Source: a bacterium (lineage in GTDB: Bacteria; UBA4055). Taken from it: a stretch of DNA of 31,252 bases. Under the pieces are notes generated by a model. That model did not search any database. It saw nothing but the letters and a program-made list of their open reading frames with translations, and was not told the DNA's origin. Position numbers and translations under genes: made by a program. The stretch is from contig JAKQBN010000016.1 of assembly GCA_029559475.1 (NCBI GenBank), positions 1 through 31,252 on the forward strand, in the 5' to 3' direction. Shown here one piece after another: positions 15,836 through 24,050 of the stretch (position 1 is the stretch's first letter; each line of letters opens with the position of its first letter).

Positions 15836-16549
15836 TTACAGTTTTATTTTCCTGTCGATTATTTCGAAAATGCTTCGAACGAAACCTGCTTCTTTTTTGT
15901 TTAATTTCATCCTGCGGAAAATATGACGGACGTTTTCCCTGATCTGATTTTTATTGTCGGATTTTTCCATGAGTTTTGTCTGGATTACTTTTTCGATTAT
16001 TGAAAATAATTCTTCTTTCCCTGCAACATCGATCAGGTCTTCTTTCTGTTCCTGATCTGATGTCCGCCTCTTTGAAATTTCATAAAGCGCCAGCATGACC
16101 GCGCTTGCGATATTGAGCGAGGAATACTCTTTTTCCGTCGGGATGACTACCAACTTATCTGCAAAGTCGGTCTCTTCGTTGACCAGGCCGTTAGTCTCGT
16201 TGCCGAACATGATGCCTATCTTTGTATTTTCCGGAAGTTCTGATATTTCATCGACCATCTCTTCAGGACTGACCGATTTATAAAACCTCCGCTTTCTCGC
16301 AGTGAAAGCATAAACTACGCTCAGATCTTTCACCTCTTTTTTCAAATCATCGCTGTACCTGAGATACTTAATGTGATCTTTAGCACCCGCGCACATAGTC
16401 AAAATTTCTTCTTCCGAGAAATTCATCTGATTTACAGATACGATATCGGTGAATCCGAAATTCTTCATTGCGCGGAGAATGGAGCCTACATTTCCCGGCG
16501 ACCAGATCCTGCATAATATTATTCTGACATTCTCTTTTTTCATAAACAT
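15836..16549 (-). CDS. TrmH/SpoU-family RNA 2'-O-methyltransferase, TrmJ-like
   Basis: 237 residues of the SPOUT fold. Motif 1 is SPGNVGSILRAMKNFGF; motif 2 is GIMFGNETNGL; motif 3 is SSLNIASAVMLALYEI. A C-terminal helical extension (about 165-237) is typical of TrmJ, which methylates position 32 of tRNAs with AdoMet. The exact target is inferred. The start is ATG at 16549 or 16543; there is no Shine-Dalgarno, because the bases upstream are the T-tract of the terminator of the upstream gene. It is followed by the tRNA promoter. Confidence 0.88.
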   Translation of the reverse strand: MFMKKENVRIILCRIWSPGNVGSILRAMKNFGFTDIVSVNQMNFSEEEILTMCAGAKDHIKYLRYSDDLKKEVKDLSVVYAFTARKRRFYKSVSPEEMVDEISELPENTKIGIMFGNETNGLVNEETDFADKLVVIPTEKEYSSLNIASAVMLALYEISKRRTSDQEQKEDLIDVAGKEELFSIIEKVIQTKLMEKSDNKNQIRENVRHIFRRMKLNKKEAGFVRSIFEIIDRKIKL

Positions 16550-16578
16550 AAAAAAGGGCGTAAATGAACGCCCTTTTT
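16550..16578 (-). terminator. Intrinsic terminator after the M18 aminopeptidase gene
   Basis: An 11-bp stem, AAAAAGGGCGT pairing with ACGCCCTTTTT (16551-16561 with 16568-16578), six-base loop, and a six-T tract on the minus strand ending at 16550. Its U-tract touches the start codon of the methyltransferase. By symmetry it could also work on the plus strand, but no gene there needs it. Confidence 0.88.
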
Positions 16579-16594
16579 ATTCAGCCTGTAAATT

Positions 16595-18019
16595 TTATAG
16601 ATATTTGTAGAAAGCTTTGTAAGCTTTGTATGTGTGGTAAATATCCGCTTTTGAAGCTACTTCAAAAGGAGAGTGCATTGACAATAGTGCCGTTCCGCAG
16701 TCAACTACATCCATTCCGTATTTTGCGAGATATTTTGCTATAGTTCCGCCTCCGCCCTGATCAACTTTTCCGAGTTCTGAAGATTGCCACAGGACTTTGT
16801 CTTTGTTAAGCGCTTTTCTGAGGTCTGCCACGAATTCGGCGTGAGCTTCGTTTGATCCGCTTTTTCCGCCTGATCCCGTAAATTTTGTTACGCACACTCC
16901 GTATCCCATTTTTGCAGCGTTCATAGGTTCGTTCACGCTTTTCCATTCGGGATCTATACCCGCGTTGACATCTGATGATAACAGTTTTGAATTTTCAAGC
17001 GCTTTGATAAGTGTGTTATAATCTCCCAGTCCGTAAAGCTGGAGAACATCGTTGACCATTCTTTCGACTATATTTGAATCAGCGCCTGCGTTACCTGCAG
17101 AACCGATCTCTTCTTTGTCAAAGAAGACCATCATGATATTTTTCTTAAATTCGCTATCTTTCATGTCGATTATCGCTTTCATACCCAGATATGCGCAGAT
17201 CCTGTCATCCTGACCGTGAGCTCCGACGAAGCTTCTGTCAAAACCAATATCTTTCGCTTCGCCCTGAGGCACAAGCTGAAGTTCAGCAGATACAAAATCT
17301 TCCTCTTTGATACCGTATTCTTTGTTCAGATAGTCAAGTATCGCAAGTTTGATAGCGTCTTTTCCGGTTTTGAATTTATAAGGTATCGAGCCTACGAGAA
17401 TATTCAGCTGTTCGCCTTCGATTATTTTTGAAGGTGTTTTCTGATACTGATCCTGAGCCAAGTGAGGAAGAATGTCATTGATGGTGAATACAAAATCACC
17501 CGGCTTTTCGCCGATAGAGACATTTATCGCTTTTCCGTTCTCGGTAACTATCACTCCGTGAAGAGCTAAGGGTCTGGTTACCCACTGGTACTTTTTTATT
17601 CCGCCGTAATAATGCGTTTTCATGTAAGCCATATCTTCAGATTCATAAAGCGGGATCTGTTTAAGATCGAGCCTCGGAACATCAATGTGAGCGCCGTTTA
17701 TCAGAAGTCCGTCTTTCAGTGATTTTGGATCTTTAATAACAAGCATTGCACCGCAAACTCCGTCATAGTTTATGAAAAGTTTTCTGTCGGTCTTTTTAGC
17801 TTTCTTTATATCAACGAAACCGAATTTCTTCGAAAGTTTTTCAACTGTAACCATAGCTTCTCTTTCGGTCTTGCTGTTGTTCAGAAAGCTTTTATAATCT
17901 TCCGACAACGTCATGATCTCGTCAAATTCTTTTTTCGGAATATCTTCCCAAGCATTCTTTTTCTTGAACAGAAGCTTTTCTCCGAGTTTTTCGAGGTCGC
18001 TTTTTTTCTTTTCTGCCAT
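16595..18019 (-). CDS. M18-family aminopeptidase
   Basis: 474 residues, the usual size of M18 (aspartyl/LAP4-type) zinc aminopeptidases, which trim N-terminal residues from peptides in the cytoplasm. Metal and catalytic motifs: GAHIDVPR (His111, Asp113), GAHGQDDRI, FFDKEEIGSAG with the Glu pair, a conserved Asp in SDVNAGIDP, and the late His in LLSMHSPFEV. The mid-domain KPGDFVFTINDILPHLAQ is also typical. Start at 18019 behind AAGGAG. It has its own promoter upstream and a strong terminator after the stop, so it is probably monocistronic. Confidence 0.93.
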   Translation of the reverse strand: MAEKKKSDLEKLGEKLLFKKKNAWEDIPKKEFDEIMTLSEDYKSFLNNSKTEREAMVTVEKLSKKFGFVDIKKAKKTDRKLFINYDGVCGAMLVIKDPKSLKDGLLINGAHIDVPRLDLKQIPLYESEDMAYMKTHYYGGIKKYQWVTRPLALHGVIVTENGKAINVSIGEKPGDFVFTINDILPHLAQDQYQKTPSKIIEGEQLNILVGSIPYKFKTGKDAIKLAILDYLNKEYGIKEEDFVSAELQLVPQGEAKDIGFDRSFVGAHGQDDRICAYLGMKAIIDMKDSEFKKNIMMVFFDKEEIGSAGNAGADSNIVERMVNDVLQLYGLGDYNTLIKALENSKLLSSDVNAGIDPEWKSVNEPMNAAKMGYGVCVTKFTGSGGKSGSNEAHAEFVADLRKALNKDKVLWQSSELGKVDQGGGGTIAKYLAKYGMDVVDCGTALLSMHSPFEVASKADIYHTYKAYKAFYKYL

Positions 18020-18066
18020 TTTGTTGCTCCTTCTATTTTAATTTTTTACATACAAAACAGGTTTTA

Positions 18067-18095
18067 AATTTAACCCCAAACTGTAAAATAGTCAA
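18067..18095 (-). promoter_or_regulatory. Candidate sigma-70 promoter of the M18 aminopeptidase gene
   Basis: TTGACT (18090-18095), 17-base spacer, TAAATT (18067-18072) on the minus strand, 48 bases before the start codon and just after the nth stop. Five of six -35 bases match consensus. Confidence 0.65.
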
Positions 18096-18101
18096 TATTA
18101 T

Positions 18102-18743
18102 TTACTTTTTCCTTGCCGGACAATCTTTGACTTTGCATTCACCGCACTTTGGCCCGATCGGTCTGCAGATGGTCTGCCCGAAAGCGACCATGAGATCGTT
18201 TATTTCGCTCCAGTACTTTTTCGGTATCTTTTCCATCAGCGCGAATTCAGTTTCTTCTGGTGTTTTTGTTGATACTGCACCCCAGCGGTTCGATATTCTG
18301 TGAACATGCGTGTCAACACAGATCGTATCCTGCCCGTATCCGAGTGAGAGGACAAGATTTGCGGTCTTTCTCCCGACTCCCTTGAAATCTAAAAGTACAT
18401 CTAATGAATCAGGCACTTTTGAATCGTATTTATCAATTAGAATTTGAGATGTTTCGATTATAGTTTTAGCCTTGGTTTTATAAAATCCGACCGGAAATAT
18501 CAGTTTCTGAATTTCATCCTCTGAAAGTTTTATCATCCTTTCGGGAGTATCAGCTTTCTCGAACAGCCTGTATGATGCTTTGGCTGTCACATCATCTTTT
18601 GTACGTAGAGATAATAATGTGCTGATTAGAACTTTGTAGGGGTCTTTTGTCTGAACTGATATCAAAGTGACTATAGGCGCATTCCATTTCTTATATTCTT
18701 CTCTTAGAATTTTTATGTTTTCTACGAACTTATTTTTATCCAT
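18102..18743 (-). CDS. nth: Endonuclease III (DNA glycosylase/AP lyase)
   Basis: 213 residues, normal length for Nth. It removes oxidised pyrimidines and nicks the AP site in base-excision repair. The helix-hairpin-helix is [14 protein letters not shown] with catalytic Lys126; the catalytic Asp144 is in [11 protein letters not shown]. The 4Fe-4S cluster is Cys193-x6-Cys200-x2-Cys203-x4-Cys208, the last spacing one residue shorter than in E. coli. Start ATG at 18743 with a weak AAGG. It is divergent from the phosphoesterase gene; the 66-base gap must hold both promoters. Confidence 0.95.
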   Translation of the reverse strand: MDKNKFVENIKILREEYKKWNAPIVTLISVQTKDPYKVLISTLLSLRTKDDVTAKASYRLFEKADTPERMIKLSEDEIQKLIFPVGFYKTKAKTIIETSQILIDKYDSKVPDSLDVLLDFKGVGRKTANLVLSLGYGQDTICVDTHVHRISNRWGAVSTKTPEETEFALMEKIPKKYWSEINDLMVAFGQTICRPIGPKCGECKVKDCPARKK

Positions 18744-18809
18744 TTTTAAACCTTATTTGAATTTTACTGTTTAAAGTGTTAAATTTAGCTAAACTTACGG
18801 GAAAAACCA

Positions 18810-19697
18810 ATGTCAAAAATTTATTACTTAATAATTATCCTCACTACTCTGAGCTGTTATTCTAAAGAACCTGTTTTTTCATTTGCTGTATTTTCTGATA
18901 ATCATGGAGAAGGAACTGAGCAAATAGAATTTAATAGAATGGCAGAATGGATAGAATCAAACAACTGCAGGTTTGTGATCGGAACAGGTGATCATGTTCA
19001 GGCTAAGACGAAGAATAGTTTTATTGATTTTCTTAAAAATAATAAATGGTGGAACAGTAATTTTTATCCGACTATCGCAGATAATGAAAACGGGAATTAC
19101 GGCAAAAATCAGGCTGACTGGGGATCTGGGAAAGAACTATTCAGCCTGACCGATTTAAAAAGCAGAGATAATGTTAAATTCGCTAAGAACGGAGTTGAAT
19201 ATCACGCTGTAATCAGTGAAAAAGGATTTAATGTTCATTTCATTTCGCTGCATTATCCCGATCAGCCTAATATTGATTCTATCGCGTTTAAAGAAAGTTC
19301 TAAAGAATATATGGTAGAAATTCTTAAAAAAATAGATAAGAAAGATAACGACATCATAACCATCGGAGCTCATTCTCGGCTAGGTTACTGGCTGGATAAG
19401 CTGGATTCTGAACAAAAAAAAATAGTCGATGAAAAAGCAGATCTTGTTCTTTCATCCACTACTCATGTTTTTAATATTTTTTCCGAGAATGGTGACTCGG
19501 GACCGCTCGCAGTAAATACCGGTTCAATAACAAGAGAAAGGCTCTGGAGTTCTCCCGGATTTCTAATGATTGATGTCTTTAATGATCCCGCAGAGATCGA
19601 AGTCTCATATATTGACTGTTCAAAAAAAGAATTCAAGCGTCCTGAGCTCTATTTCAAAGCCTCAAAAATCATCAACGGACGGATCACCAGATTCTAG
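18810..19697 (+). CDS. Exported calcineurin-like phosphoesterase with a changed metal site
   Basis: 295 residues, the only plus-strand gene before the thiamine operon. The N-terminus is a signal sequence (MSKIYYLIIILTTLSC) ending in Cys16, a possible but non-canonical lipobox (TLSC). Metallophosphatase motifs are SDNHGEG (D-x-H), GTGDHV, ADNENG in the place of GNHE/GDNE, and GAHSRLG. The last motif, usually GHxH, reads STTHVF, so the first His of the pair is replaced by Thr. Activity could be weakened or changed. The substrate is unknown; the protein probably faces the periplasm. Confidence 0.85.
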   Translation: MSKIYYLIIILTTLSCYSKEPVFSFAVFSDNHGEGTEQIEFNRMAEWIESNNCRFVIGTGDHVQAKTKNSFIDFLKNNKWWNSNFYPTIADNENGNYGKNQADWGSGKELFSLTDLKSRDNVKFAKNGVEYHAVISEKGFNVHFISLHYPDQPNIDSIAFKESSKEYMVEILKKIDKKDNDIITIGAHSRLGYWLDKLDSEQKKIVDEKADLVLSSTTHVFNIFSENGDSGPLAVNTGSITRERLWSSPGFLMIDVFNDPAEIEVSYIDCSKKEFKRPELYFKASKIINGRITRF

Positions 19698-19765
19698 AAC
19701 GAGTTCCGATATTCGTATAAAAGAAAAGTCGTTACCTTCTTTACCTGCCGGTACGGGTGAAATTC

Positions 19766-20365
19766 TTAAGTATATTTCCTTTTCAATATTTCTGAAGTAA
19801 TAATCGCGCTTCTTAGTTTGATTTTTGAATCTAAAAGGCTGACCTTAGTATGATGCTTATTTATAGGAGCAACATTTGGTAGCTGTTCTCTTCTAACGGA
19901 ATTCATATAAGCGCTGTTGTTGTCCAGATTCTTTACAAATCCGCTAACATTATCGTAAGAACTTGCGGCCGTATCGTATGTCTTACCGGAAACATCATAG
20001 CTTTTATCTTCTTTGTCGTAACTTCTATCTTCTGTTTCATATGAATAAGTTTCTTTTTCCGGTTCCTCATAAGAATGCACTTCTTCATAATTTTCTTTTT
20101 TTGAATATTCATCATCTCCGGCAGGTTTAACCTGTTCTGCGCGGTTCTTCATATCAGAAAATGTTTTCGATCCGGCAGTATTGGTATTAAGACCTTTAAG
20201 TTGCCTTAGTAATTCTCCGAGCTGTGGAGATGTTTCATTTGTAGGCATTCTTTTATTCTGATCTTTGAATACTTGTGGCTGCTGCTGGGAGGCCTGCTTT
20301 TTCTTATTCTTCGAAATTATCGAAGAAATTATTATTATAATTATAAAAATTACTATATTTTCCAT
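19766..20365 (-). CDS. Membrane-anchored protein with Tyr-Asp/Glu repeats, unknown function
   Basis: 199 residues. One N-terminal hydrophobic helix (residues 4-18, nearly all Ile) is followed by KNKKK, so the rest is probably cytoplasmic. Gln/Lys-rich linker, then about 95-140 an acidic, low-complexity stretch with Tyr every 7-8 residues (HSYEE, YSYETE, RSYDKE, KSYDV, KTYDT, SSYDN), then a basic C-terminus. No known family recognised. It sits behind floA where B. subtilis has yqfB, but no homology is visible. GGGAGG precedes the start, itself 18 bases behind the floA terminator. Confidence 0.75.
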   Translation of the reverse strand: MENIVIFIIIIIISSIISKNKKKQASQQQPQVFKDQNKRMPTNETSPQLGELLRQLKGLNTNTAGSKTFSDMKNRAEQVKPAGDDEYSKKENYEEVHSYEEPEKETYSYETEDRSYDKEDKSYDVSGKTYDTAASSYDNVSGFVKNLDNNSAYMNSVRREQLPNVAPINKHHTKVSLLDSKIKLRSAIITSEILKRKYT

Positions 20366-20383
20366 ATAAATATCCTCCCTTTT

Positions 20384-20421
20384 AAAAAATCAAACGAACG
20401 GGCAGATTTATCTGCCCGTTC
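20384..20421 (-). terminator. Intrinsic terminator after floA
   Basis: A perfect 12-bp stem GAACGGGCAGAT / ATCTGCCCGTTC (20396-20407 with 20410-20421), then GTTTGATTTTTT on the minus strand. The U-run starts a few bases after the stem, so efficiency may be partial. Confidence 0.75.
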
Positions 20422-20432
20422 TAAATCATATT

Positions 20433-21413
20433 TTAATTATTCTCTCCAGGTCCTGTAATATTTTCTCTCATTGAAGTATCTGCCTGGATATTTTTCATTT
20501 TGTAATAATCCATGATCCCCAGATTTCCATCTCTAAAAGCCTGAGCCATAGCTTTTGGAACTTCTGCTTCAGCTTCGACAACTTTTGATCTCATCTCTAC
20601 AACTCTTGCCTTCATTTCCTGCTCTTCGGCAACGGCCATTGCCCTTCTTGTTTCGGCTTTTGCCTGAGCTACTTTAAGGTCTGATGACGCCTGATCGGCC
20701 TGAAGTTCAGCGCCTACGTTCTTTCCGACATCCACATCGGCGATATCAATTGAAAGAATTTCGAAAGCGGTACCTGAATCAAGTCCTTTTTCAAGCACTT
20801 TTTTAGATATAAAATCAGGATTTTCAAGAACGACTTTGTAAGTCGCAGATGAACCTATAGCAGATACGATACCCTCGCCGACCCTTGCGATTATGGTCTC
20901 TTCTGTCGCACCTCCGACGAGAGTTTTAATATTCGTTCTTACAGTTACCCTTGCTTTTGCCCATAGCTGAATACCGTCTTTCGCTACGGCTCCGATCTTA
21001 CCCGTTGTTGGAGCGTCGATCACTCTTGGATTTACGGAAGTCTGAATAGCCTCAAGGATGTTTCTTCCGGCAAGGTCAATTCCGCAGGCCATAGTAAAAT
21101 TCAGTTCTATGCCCGCCTTGTCAGCAGCGATAAGAGCAGTCACTACCCTCAAAACATTTCCTCCCGATAGGTAATGAGTCTCAAGATCGTTCGTTGTCAG
21201 AGGGATTCCTGCTTTAGTGGCTGTTATCAGCGCATTGACTATTACGAAAGGCGGAACTTTTCTCAGCCTCATTCCGACAAGGGAACCGAGCGATACGTGA
21301 ACTCCTGCGAAAAGCGCGTTGATCCATAACGGAATAGGTACGAACGAAATGAATATCGAGAACAGAATTAGAGCTACGATCCCGATAATGATTATTAGTG
21401 CGGCTGTAGGCAT
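20433..21413 (-). CDS. floA: Flotillin-like protein FloA
   Basis: 326 residues, close to the 331 of B. subtilis FloA (YqfA). It scaffolds ordered membrane domains. An N-terminal membrane hairpin (about 4-37) leads into the FloA-specific SPFH domain ([46 protein letters not shown]) and a C-terminal Ala/Glu/Lys-rich coiled coil (about 235-300). Start at 21413 behind AAGGAG. It follows the NfeD protease gene by 26 bases, the standard pairing of these families, in which NfeD and flotillin act at the membrane together. Confidence 0.95.
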   Translation of the reverse strand: MPTAALIIIIGIVALILFSIFISFVPIPLWINALFAGVHVSLGSLVGMRLRKVPPFVIVNALITATKAGIPLTTNDLETHYLSGGNVLRVVTALIAADKAGIELNFTMACGIDLAGRNILEAIQTSVNPRVIDAPTTGKIGAVAKDGIQLWAKARVTVRTNIKTLVGGATEETIIARVGEGIVSAIGSSATYKVVLENPDFISKKVLEKGLDSGTAFEILSIDIADVDVGKNVGAELQADQASSDLKVAQAKAETRRAMAVAEEQEMKARVVEMRSKVVEAEAEVPKAMAQAFRDGNLGIMDYYKMKNIQADTSMRENITGPGENN

Positions 21414-21439
21414 TTTATACTCCTTATTTTAATTAAACT

Positions 21440-22747
21440 TTATTTATCGTTTTTAACTACTATAATCTTGTTGCCCTCCACTTTCTCTACTCTTACTGTA
21501 TCTCCAGCAGGTATCATATCAGTTTTTGATATTGCCTGATAAACTTCGCCTTCGATCTCTATCTTTCCGGTGAGCTTAAGATCCGCAGTAACTTTTCCTG
21601 TTTTTCCGACTAAATCTTTATAGAATTTAGTATCACTTACTCCGGCGGCTTTTTCACTTTGATTCCGTATGATTATAAAATCAAGGAACTTCGATCCCGG
21701 AAGATATTTCACCATAAAGAATATTCCGATCAGCGACATTATGAACGAACTGCTAATGGCGGCACCTGCGTTCATAAGATCGTTCCCTGTAGGATTATCG
21801 CCGATCAGTGTCATAAAGAAAGATGCAAGAATTGCAAGAATGCCGAGAATACCCGTTACACCAAATCCCGGAATGATGACAAGCTCTATACCGAGCAGTA
21901 CCAGGCCCGTCAGAAATACTATAAGTTCAATGTAATCAGCCATATCGATTATATAATGAGACCCAAAAAATAAAACGAGTGCGATGATCCCGACCGTTCC
22001 TCCGACCCCCCAGCCTGCCGTCTTGATCTCGAAAATAAGACCGAGAAAGGCAAGGGTCATAAGAAGGGATGCTATTATAGGATTAGTTAAAAATCTGACG
22101 ACCCTTTCGGCCGCGCTTATCGTAATTCCGGAAACATCAGATGATGATATACCTAAATAAGAATACAGCTGTTCGTCGGTATGAACTACCGTGTCGCACA
22201 TATTATACTGAAGAGCTTCGTTTGAAGTAAGCGTGACGAGCTTACCTTTCTCGTTAAGACCGGGGACGAAAAAATCTTCGTCCACCATGGCTCTGGCTAT
22301 GTCCTTGTTCCTGCCGTTAATTTCTGCGGTTGAAGCTATTTCCGATCTGAAGTATGACTGGGCTTTCTCCGACTGTTTTTCCCCTTCCTGATCGACAACT
22401 GTAGCTGCTCCCATAGAGCTGCCGTCCGCCATTATGATCTTTTTGCAGCTCAAAGCGATCAGCGCACCGGCACTTATAGCTCTTTTATTAACGTAAGCTA
22501 TAGTTTGGATCGGAGAATTCAAAATGGCGTCTTTTATCTTCGCTGCTGAATCAACCCTGCCACCCATCGTGTTTATTTCGAAAATGATCATGTCGGAATT
22601 GTTATCGACAGCGGTTTCGATTCCTCTTTCGATATAGAATGAAACACCGTTGTCTATCATTCCCTCAACTTTGATCAGAGTGGCTTTTTCAGCAAATACA
22701 AAGAATAATAAAGCTGAGAACAGCAGAATTAATAAACCTTTTTTCAT
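21440..22747 (-). CDS. NfeD-family ClpP-class membrane serine protease
   Basis: 435 residues. Signal peptide/TM (1-19), then a periplasmic ClpP-like protease with a Ser-Lys dyad: Ser92 in KRAISAGALIALS and Lys128 in SEKAQSYFRSEIA, matching the 1510-N type. Three to four TM segments (about 210-350) follow, then a C-terminal NfeD OB-fold (GKTGKVTADLKLTGKIEIEG). This is the long NfeD1b/YqeZ form. Family members cut hydrophobic membrane-protein tails, e.g. stomatin. Start behind GGAGG. Upstream partner YbbR-domain gene is 21 bases away; floA follows. Confidence 0.93.
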   Translation of the reverse strand: MKKGLLILLFSALLFFVFAEKATLIKVEGMIDNGVSFYIERGIETAVDNNSDMIIFEINTMGGRVDSAAKIKDAILNSPIQTIAYVNKRAISAGALIALSCKKIIMADGSSMGAATVVDQEGEKQSEKAQSYFRSEIASTAEINGRNKDIARAMVDEDFFVPGLNEKGKLVTLTSNEALQYNMCDTVVHTDEQLYSYLGISSSDVSGITISAAERVVRFLTNPIIASLLMTLAFLGLIFEIKTAGWGVGGTVGIIALVLFFGSHYIIDMADYIELIVFLTGLVLLGIELVIIPGFGVTGILGILAILASFFMTLIGDNPTGNDLMNAGAAISSSFIMSLIGIFFMVKYLPGSKFLDFIIIRNQSEKAAGVSDTKFYKDLVGKTGKVTADLKLTGKIEIEGEVYQAISKTDMIPAGDTVRVEKVEGNKIIVVKNDK

Positions 22748-22768
22748 ATTTCCTCCATTGGACGGTTA

Positions 22769-23737
22769 TCAATAGCTTATAGCTTTTATTTTATCAGCAC
22801 TTGAACTCCATTCAAGATCAAGCTTCGTTTCGATCTTTAACGGAATTTGAAAATCAGTCTTATCCAGTTCGTTATAATCAACTGTCGCACCGAAACTTTC
22901 CGGAGTGATCTTCTGCAATTCGTCAACCGGACCGGTCACGCTTATATCAACAGCTACCGGATCGATTATAAGATTTATCTTTTCGGGCTTGTTGAGTATT
23001 CTGACGGGTGTCTTGAATACGGAGATCCCTTTTCTGGATATTTTCTGAAATACAGATACATTAGTACTGGAATATCTGATAACTTCGCTCTCGGGAAGTA
23101 TCAGTCTGATCTTTGTTGAATAATCTTTTATAAGATCGTTCTTTATGTCTTTTTCTGATTCTATTCTTTCGATCTTTTTTACCTTGGATTCCGGTCCGGA
23201 AATTGTGACCGAATCAGGTTCGGTTATAAAACCGCCGGAATTTATATAACCTGGAGCAAGGCTGATTTCGGAATTCACTTTTACTGGTACTTTTTTTGTT
23301 AATGATCTGTCGAACTGAAGGATTACTTCAAGCGGCTGGTATATACTCACCGGATCGATGTCCCTGTCGACCGTTTTGACGAACTGATCAGTATTGAGCC
23401 TGACATTTACCGAATCGGAAAAACCTGTAGCGTCGATCTCTAAAAATATTTCGTTATTGAAATCTGACATTAAAATAGCTTTCCCCTTTGATTTTATCTT
23501 CACCCTTGCTGTGGCGGGGATAGGATTGAGCAGCGTTTTTCCTTTCTGAATATTTGATACTGTTATCGGAATATTTATAATATTTTCAAAATCCTTCTGA
23601 AGATTTATATAGAACCATAACACAGTGCATAATATGAAAATTATCAGCTTCGTGACGAAATTATGCTTAACTGAATCCGCTAAAAAAATACCGGTATCGT
23701 ATAATACTTTTTTAAAAGTCTTTTTCCTTCTGTTCAT
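22769..23737 (-). CDS. YbbR-domain protein (CdaR-like)
   Basis: 322 residues. One N-terminal membrane helix (about 28-44, KLIIFILCTVLWFYINL) then extracytoplasmic YbbR-type beta domains, seen in the recurring INIPITVSNI / KVPVKVNSEI / VFKTPVRILN / DFQIPLKIET openings with SGP...KVKK and TGPVDELQ. In Firmicutes such proteins (CdaR) regulate the c-di-AMP cyclase CdaA, normally encoded next door. No cdaA is present in this window, so partner and role are open. First gene of a ybbR-nfeD-floA run; a promoter is proposed upstream. Confidence 0.88.
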   Translation of the reverse strand: MNRRKKTFKKVLYDTGIFLADSVKHNFVTKLIIFILCTVLWFYINLQKDFENIINIPITVSNIQKGKTLLNPIPATARVKIKSKGKAILMSDFNNEIFLEIDATGFSDSVNVRLNTDQFVKTVDRDIDPVSIYQPLEVILQFDRSLTKKVPVKVNSEISLAPGYINSGGFITEPDSVTISGPESKVKKIERIESEKDIKNDLIKDYSTKIRLILPESEVIRYSSTNVSVFQKISRKGISVFKTPVRILNKPEKINLIIDPVAVDISVTGPVDELQKITPESFGATVDYNELDKTDFQIPLKIETKLDLEWSSSADKIKAISY

Positions 23738-23771
23738 TGATACAACTTTCCAATAATAAATTTCACATCGT

Positions 23772-23800
23772 ATTTTAACTTATTTTAAGTCTAAAGTAAA
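23772..23800 (-). promoter_or_regulatory. Candidate promoter of the ybbR-nfeD-floA operon
   Basis: TTTACT (23795-23800), 17-base spacer, TAAAAT (23772-23777) on the minus strand, 34 bases before the start codon. The surroundings are very AT-rich, so chance matches are easy. Confidence 0.45.
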
Positions 23801-23880
23801 GAATAAAAGAATAAACTTTCGTTATTAATATGTTAAAAAATCATTACTCTTTTCTGCAAATCTTTCTTATATTTGACTTC

Positions 23881-23964
23881 GGCCCTGGGGGTGCCTTTAC
23901 GGCTGAGAGGGAATATCCCGACCCTTGGAACCTGATGCGGATAATACCGACGGAGGAAAGAGGC
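23881..23964 (+). promoter_or_regulatory. TPP riboswitch (THI element)
   Basis: Aptamer sensing thiamine diphosphate at the head of the thiamine operon. Conserved parts in order: GGGGGTGCC, GGCTGAGA, the P3 hairpin GGGA-ATA-TCCC, ACCCTTGGAACCTGAT, GCGGATAATACCGACGGAGG. P1 appears to be closed by CCT (23884-23886) with AGG (23961-23963). The GGAGG at 23952-23956 belongs to the conserved core and is also a good ribosome-binding site for the ATG at 23965. No terminator hairpin follows, so control is likely translational. A TATATT at 23868-23873 may be the -10 box; no clear -35 was found. Confidence 0.95.
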
Positions 23965-24015
23965 ATGAACAATATTTCAAAAATTACAGCATACATGACA
24001 GCCGGTCCTTCGTGA
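23965..24015 (+). CDS. Putative 16-residue leader peptide ORF
   Basis: ATG at 23965 opens 16 codons (MNNISKITAYMTAGPS) and a TGA at 24013-24015. GGAGG lies 8 bases before the ATG, inside the 3' part of the TPP aptamer, so ligand binding should block its translation. The TGA overlaps the end of the 5' arm of the hairpin that covers the thiM ribosome-binding site. It has no recognisable homologue and could be chance, but the placement of both ends is what a coupling ORF would need. Confidence 0.5.
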   Translation: MNNISKITAYMTAGPS

Positions 24016-24040
24016 TCAATATAAACCATTAACGAAGGAG
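24006..24040 (+). promoter_or_regulatory. Hairpin masking the thiM ribosome-binding site
   Basis: TCCTTCGT (24006-24013) is an exact 8-bp complement of ACGAAGGA (24032-24039), with an 18-base loop. The 3' arm contains the GAAGGAG that serves thiM (ATG at 24051, 10 bases on). The stem has no T-tract, so it is an SD sequestor and not a terminator. Confidence 0.65.
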
Positions 24041-24050
24041 TAGAAAGATT

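Noticed and set aside
24006-24040. Transcription terminator below the riboswitch
   Set aside because: The 8-bp stem has a long loop and no T-tract; its 3' arm is the thiM ribosome-binding site.
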